Shown: piece by piece, positions 14,236 to 17,357 of the stretch
Layout of the letters: each line of letters starts with the position of its first letter
Numbering within the stretch: position 1 is the stretch's first letter
From: Burkholderiales bacterium
Lineage (GTDB): Bacteria > Pseudomonadota > Gammaproteobacteria > Burkholderiales > Burkholderiaceae_E
Assembly (NCBI GenBank): GCA_027489195.1
Contig: JAIYAG010000060.1
Location: forward strand, 1-17,357
Length of the DNA stretch: 17,357 nucleotides
Reading direction: 5' to 3'
Made by a program: the position numbers and the translations under genes
The notes under the pieces: model-generated
Seen by the model: the letters and a program-made list of their open reading frames with translations, nothing else
Database searches by the model: none
What the model was told of the DNA's origin: nothing

Positions 14236-15714
14236 TCAGCTCGTGAGCACCACCGCACCCACGGTGGTCCGCGACTCCAGCCGCTCGTGCGCCCGCGCGG
14301 CGGCATCGAGCGACCAGCGCTCGATCGGGGGCATCCGCAGGCTGCCGTCGGCGAGCGCGGCCCACAGCCGCTGAGCACGCTCGGCGAGGGCGGCCGGCGT
14401 GGCCACGTAGTCGAAGACCACCGGGCGCGAGAAGGTGGCGGACTTCTGCACCAGCCAGTCGGGCGAGATCGGCTGCAGCCCGCCGCTCGCCTGCCCGAGG
14501 CTGATCCAGTGGCCGCAGCGCGCCAGCGCCGCGAAGTTCTCGTCGCGGGCGGCCTCGCCCAGGCCGTCGACGATGACATCGGCACCGCCGTCCCAGTGGC
14601 CGCGTACCGCGTCGGCGAAGCGGTAGTCGCGGGTCACGATCACCTGCTCGCAGCCGTGGTCGCGCGCGACGCGCGCCTTCTCCTCGCTGGACACCGTGCC
14701 GATCACGCGCGCCCCAAGGCGCCGCGCCCACGCGCACACCAGCAGCCCCACGCCGCCGGCCGCCGCATGCACGAGCAGCCGGGTGCCCGCGCGGACGTGG
14801 CCGAGGTCGCGCAGCAGGTAGTCGGCGGTGAGGCCCTTGAGCAGCAGCGCGGCCGCGGTCGCGTCCTCCACCGCCGGCGGCAGGCGCACGACCCAGGCCG
14901 CCGGCACGCTGCGCACGCTGCAGTAGGCGCCGGGCTGCGGGCCGAGGTAGGCGACGCGGTCGCCCGGCAGGAAGCCGTGCACGCCCGCGCCCACGTCGAC
15001 GACGGTGCCCGCCGCCTCCATGCCGGGGGTGTCGCCGGGCGCCAGCATCGGCGGAATCCAGCCGCGCCGCAGGTACACGTCGAAGTAGTTCACGCCGATC
15101 GCGCGCTGGCGGATGCGGACCTCGCCCTCGCCCGGGGCTGGTGCCTCGCCGTCCTGGGCCTGCAGCACCTCGGCCTCGCCGTAGCGCGTCACGACGACGC
15201 GCCGCATCGGCACCGGCAGCGCGCGCGGCATCGGCTCGCGGCTCGCGCCTTCGCTCGTGGCGCGCAGGTCGCCGCCGATGGCGAGGTGCTGCCGCAGGTT
15301 CGCGAAGCCGGCCTCGTACACGCCCTGCGCCACCATGTCGCGCAGCTCGCGCTCCATGCCCGGCGGCGTCGCGAAGGTCGACTCCCAGTGCCAGAAGGTG
15401 CGATTGCCGTCGGTCACCGGCTTGAGCGTCACGGTGGCCACGTAGCGCTGCAGCGGGACGGTGGCCTCGACGATCCGGTAGGTGCTGCGGTATTCGCGGT
15501 CGTCGAGCGTGAGGAGCTGCTCGCGGATCCGGTTGCCGTCCTTGAGCGTGAAGCTGCGCACGCAGCCCACGCGGTCGCTGCGCTCGCCGCGTTCGATGCG
15601 GCTCTGGTCGACCACCGCATGCCACTGGTCGTGGCTGTTGAAGTCGCGCAGCACCGCCCAGACGCGCCCGATGGGTGCGTCGATGACGGTGGAGCGGACG
15701 ACCTTCTGGAGCAT
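14236..15714 (-). CDS. Fusion of an SRPBCC domain to a zinc-free quinone oxidoreductase (MDR family)
   Basis: One uninterrupted 492-residue frame joins two domains. Residues 1-145 form an SRPBCC (START-like, polyketide cyclase/dehydrase type) domain, a fold with a deep hydrophobic ligand pocket, seen as STVIDAPIGRVWAVLRDF and DRVGCVRSFTLKDGNRIRE. A roughly 25-residue linker follows. Residues 170-492 are a medium-chain dehydrogenase/reductase of the quinone oxidoreductase type: MRRVVVTRYGEAEVL, GVNYFDVYLRRGWIPP, DTPGMEAAGTV, and the NADPH-binding HAAAGGVGLL (316-325). Catalytic and structural zinc cysteines are lacking, as in quinone reductases. ATG 15714 is chosen because the SRPBCC family starts there; the frame extends upstream into the neighbour. 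It is likely cytoplasmic; the substrate is unknown. Confidence 0.88.
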   Translation of the reverse strand: MLQKVVRSTVIDAPIGRVWAVLRDFNSHDQWHAVVDQSRIERGERSDRVGCVRSFTLKDGNRIREQLLTLDDREYRSTYRIVEATVPLQRYVATVTLKPVTDGNRTFWHWESTFATPPGMERELRDMVAQGVYEAGFANLRQHLAIGGDLRATSEGASREPMPRALPVPMRRVVVTRYGEAEVLQAQDGEAPAPGEGEVRIRQRAIGVNYFDVYLRRGWIPPMLAPGDTPGMEAAGTVVDVGAGVHGFLPGDRVAYLGPQPGAYCSVRSVPAAWVVRLPPAVEDATAAALLLKGLTADYLLRDLGHVRAGTRLLVHAAAGGVGLLVCAWARRLGARVIGTVSSEEKARVARDHGCEQVIVTRDYRFADAVRGHWDGGADVIVDGLGEAARDENFAALARCGHWISLGQASGGLQPISPDWLVQKSATFSRPVVFDYVATPAALAERAQRLWAALADGSLRMPPIERWSLDAAARAHERLESRTTVGAVVLTS

Positions 15715-15734
15715 GCGAGCTCGCCCGTCCGCGC

Positions 15735-16175
15735 TCAGCGGCGACCGAAGTGACGCTTGAGGGCGTCGAAGCCGCCCTGGAAGACGCCGTCGCCGATGGT
15801 CGCGACGAGCTCGCGCTCGCGGCCCTCGGCGCACTCGAACTCGGCGCTCCACTCGGCGAAGCAGCGCCCGCCGTCGGTGATCGGCGTGAGCTTGAGCGTC
15901 GCCACGTAGTCGCTCACGCCCATCGGGCTCTCGAGGATCTCGTAGGTGCAGGTGAAGTCGTAGTCGCTGAGCGCCAGCAGCCGCTCGCGGATCATCCCGC
16001 CGTCACGCGTGTGGAAGTGGCGGATGCAGCCCACGCGGTCGGCGGGCTCGCCGTTCTCGATGCGGCTGTCGGCGATCGCGGGATGCCAGGACGGCAGCCC
16101 GTTGAAGTCGCGCACGCGCGACCACACGGTGTCGGCGCTCGCGTCGATGACGCTGGAGACGTACACGCGGATCAC
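15735..16175 (-). CDS. SRPBCC family protein (START-like)
   Basis: The 146-residue product is a stand-alone SRPBCC domain that probably binds a hydrophobic small molecule; no catalytic role can be read from sequence. It starts at GTG 16175 (MIRVYVSSVIDASADTVWSR), six bases after the flotillin stop, with GGAG inside the end of that gene. It aligns end to end with the first 145 residues of the next gene: shared RDFN, SRIE-GE, DRVGC, DG-x-IRE, YVAT and GF-x-L. The two therefore look like a tandem duplication, of which one copy became fused to an oxidoreductase. The gap to that gene is 20 bases. Confidence 0.9.
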   Translation of the reverse strand: MIRVYVSSVIDASADTVWSRVRDFNGLPSWHPAIADSRIENGEPADRVGCIRHFHTRDGGMIRERLLALSDYDFTCTYEILESPMGVSDYVATLKLTPITDGGRCFAEWSAEFECAEGRERELVATIGDGVFQGGFDALKRHFGRR

Positions 16176-16181
16176 GGTGCG

Positions 16182-17357
16182 TTACTCCGGGGCCTTGGGC
16201 GCGCTCGGCGGCAGCATCGACTGCGCGCCGCTCGCGGTGCCCACCAGGCGCTGGATGTCGCCGCCCTCGATGCCGATCTCGCGCAGCAGCTGATCGACCA
16301 GCGGGGCCTGCGCCCGGAACCGCAGCGCCGAGTTCACCACGCCGTCGGCGAAGTTGCCGCCGCCGCCGCCGCCGGAGTCCATGCCGCCGCCCGAGCCGCC
16401 GAGCCCGTCGACGTGCAGGATCTTGATGCCCTCGATGCGCTCCATCGGCTTGACCGACTCGCGGATGATGCCCTCGGCCTTCTCCACCAGCCGCATCCGC
16501 AGCGCGGAGGCGCGCGCCTCGGGCGAGAGCATGTTGTGCGCGGCGTTCATCAGCTGCATCGCCTCGGCCTCGATCTCCGCGCGCACGCGCATCGCCAGGC
16601 TCTTGATCCGGTCGGCGTCGGCGTCGGCCTCGGCCTGCATGCGGACCGCCGCGCCGCGGTCGGCGCTGGCCTCGCGCTCGGCCTGGGCCGCGGTGGTCAG
16701 CCGCAGCGCCTCGCGCTCGGCCGTCTGCCTCGCGCCGATCAGGTCGATGGTCTTCTTGCGCTCGGCCATCTCGACTTCGCGCGCGGTGAACACACGCTCC
16801 TCGGCGGAGACCGCCGCGGCACGCGCGATGTCGGCGGCCGCCTGGGCCACGCTCTGCGCCTCGCTCTCGCGGGCGACCGCGATGGCGCGCTGCTGCTCGG
16901 CCAGCTCGAGCGCCTTGCGGCGCTCGATCTCGGCGGCCTGGATCGCACGCTCCTTGGTGATGCGCTCCTGCTCGGTACTCTGCTCGGAGCGGATGCGCGC
17001 CGCCTCGATCGTCTGGCGGGCGGCGATCTGCGCGCCCTCGGCGTCCTGCTCGCGCTGCGCGCGCTCGGTGCTCACCTCGGCGCGCTGGCGGGCGCGGGCG
17101 ACCTCCACCTCGCGCTGCTGCGCGAGCCGCGCGTACTCGCTTTCGCGGTCGATCTCGAGGCTCAGCTTCTCGGCCTCGAGGTTCTTGTTGCGGATCGCGA
17201 TCAGCGTGTCCTGCTCGACGTCGTTGCGCTGCTTCTTGCGGTGCTCGATCTGTTCGGTCAGGCGCGTCAGACCCTCGGCGTCGAACGCGTTGCTCGGGTT
17301 GAAGAACTCCATCCCGGTCTGGTCGAGCTGCGTCAGCGACGCCGCCTCGAGCTCCAG
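16182..17357 (-). CDS. Flotillin-family protein, YqiK-like, C-terminal part (5' truncated)
   Basis: The frame is open to the right edge, giving 391 residues of the C-terminal part of a flotillin of the YqiK type. The N-terminal membrane anchor and SPFH domain lie outside. The visible part starts LEAASLTQLDQTGMEFFNPS and continues FDAEGLTRLTEQIEHRKKQR, as in YqiK. A long Ala/Glu/Arg/Gln-rich coiled coil follows (about residues 40-280), then KILHVDGLGG, a Gly-rich linker around 320-335, and a C-terminal amphipathic region. Bacterial flotillins oligomerise on the membrane in lipid microdomains. It is the first visible gene of an operon with the two SRPBCC genes. Confidence 0.93.
   Translation of the reverse strand: MELEAASLTQLDQTGMEFFNPSNAFDAEGLTRLTEQIEHRKKQRNDVEQDTLIAIRNKNLEAEKLSLEIDRESEYARLAQQREVEVARARQRAEVSTERAQREQDAEGAQIAARQTIEAARIRSEQSTEQERITKERAIQAAEIERRKALELAEQQRAIAVARESEAQSVAQAAADIARAAAVSAEERVFTAREVEMAERKKTIDLIGARQTAEREALRLTTAAQAEREASADRGAAVRMQAEADADADRIKSLAMRVRAEIEAEAMQLMNAAHNMLSPEARASALRMRLVEKAEGIIRESVKPMERIEGIKILHVDGLGGSGGGMDSGGGGGGNFADGVVNSALRFRAQAPLVDQLLREIGIEGGDIQRLVGTASGAQSMLPPSAPKAPE

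Noticed and set aside
14287..15753. 488-codon plus-strand frame opposite the SRPBCC-oxidoreductase gene
   Set aside because: Its translation is Arg/Ala/His-rich low complexity, while the minus strand shows clear SRPBCC and NADPH-binding motifs.
15715..15852. Upstream extension of the SRPBCC-oxidoreductase frame by 46 codons
   Set aside because: It is Arg-rich sequence lying out of frame over the end of the preceding SRPBCC gene.

Overview
The window is high-GC DNA from a proteobacterium, most likely a betaproteobacterium of the Burkholderiales. The protein sequences, the ribosomal gene order and cutA close behind rplQ all point that way, but nothing here fixes the genus.

Positions 2-10391 are one long plus-strand run of translation genes. 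It holds the end of the S10 operon (rpsC partial, rplP, rpmC, rpsQ), the spc operon (rplN, rplX, rplE, rpsN, rpsH, rplF, rplR, rpsE, rpmD, rplO, secY) and the alpha operon (rpmJ, rpsM, rpsK, rpsD, rpoA, rplQ). Most junctions are a few to about 30 bases with a clear Shine-Dalgarno. The larger spacers are before rplN (219 bases, with a strong extended -10 promoter and a structured leader), secY-rpmJ (120 bases, structured, with no infA) and rpsK-rpsD (107 bases, two strong hairpins). An 11-bp hairpin with a short T run follows rplQ.

Positions 10531-12615 hold a tightly coupled ABC-2 type exporter (ATPase and NodJ-like permease) and cutA, on the same strand.

Positions 12616-14235 look accessory. 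A minus-strand C13-family (legumain-like) cysteine-peptidase lipoprotein converges on cutA. It is followed by a gene-poor stretch containing a broken copy of the 3' part of cutA, then a plus-strand DUF1428 gene. A perfect 34-bp direct repeat, once in cutA and once in the broken copy, brackets the peptidase gene.

Positions 14236-17357 hold a minus-strand operon transcribed from beyond the right edge: a YqiK-type flotillin (partial), a stand-alone SRPBCC (START-like lipid-pocket) protein, and an in-frame fusion of a second, paralogous SRPBCC domain to a zinc-free quinone oxidoreductase. The set suggests a membrane-microdomain or lipid/quinone-handling module. It is the best candidate here for something little described, together with the repeat-bracketed C13 lipoprotein and its possible Cys-rich leader peptide.
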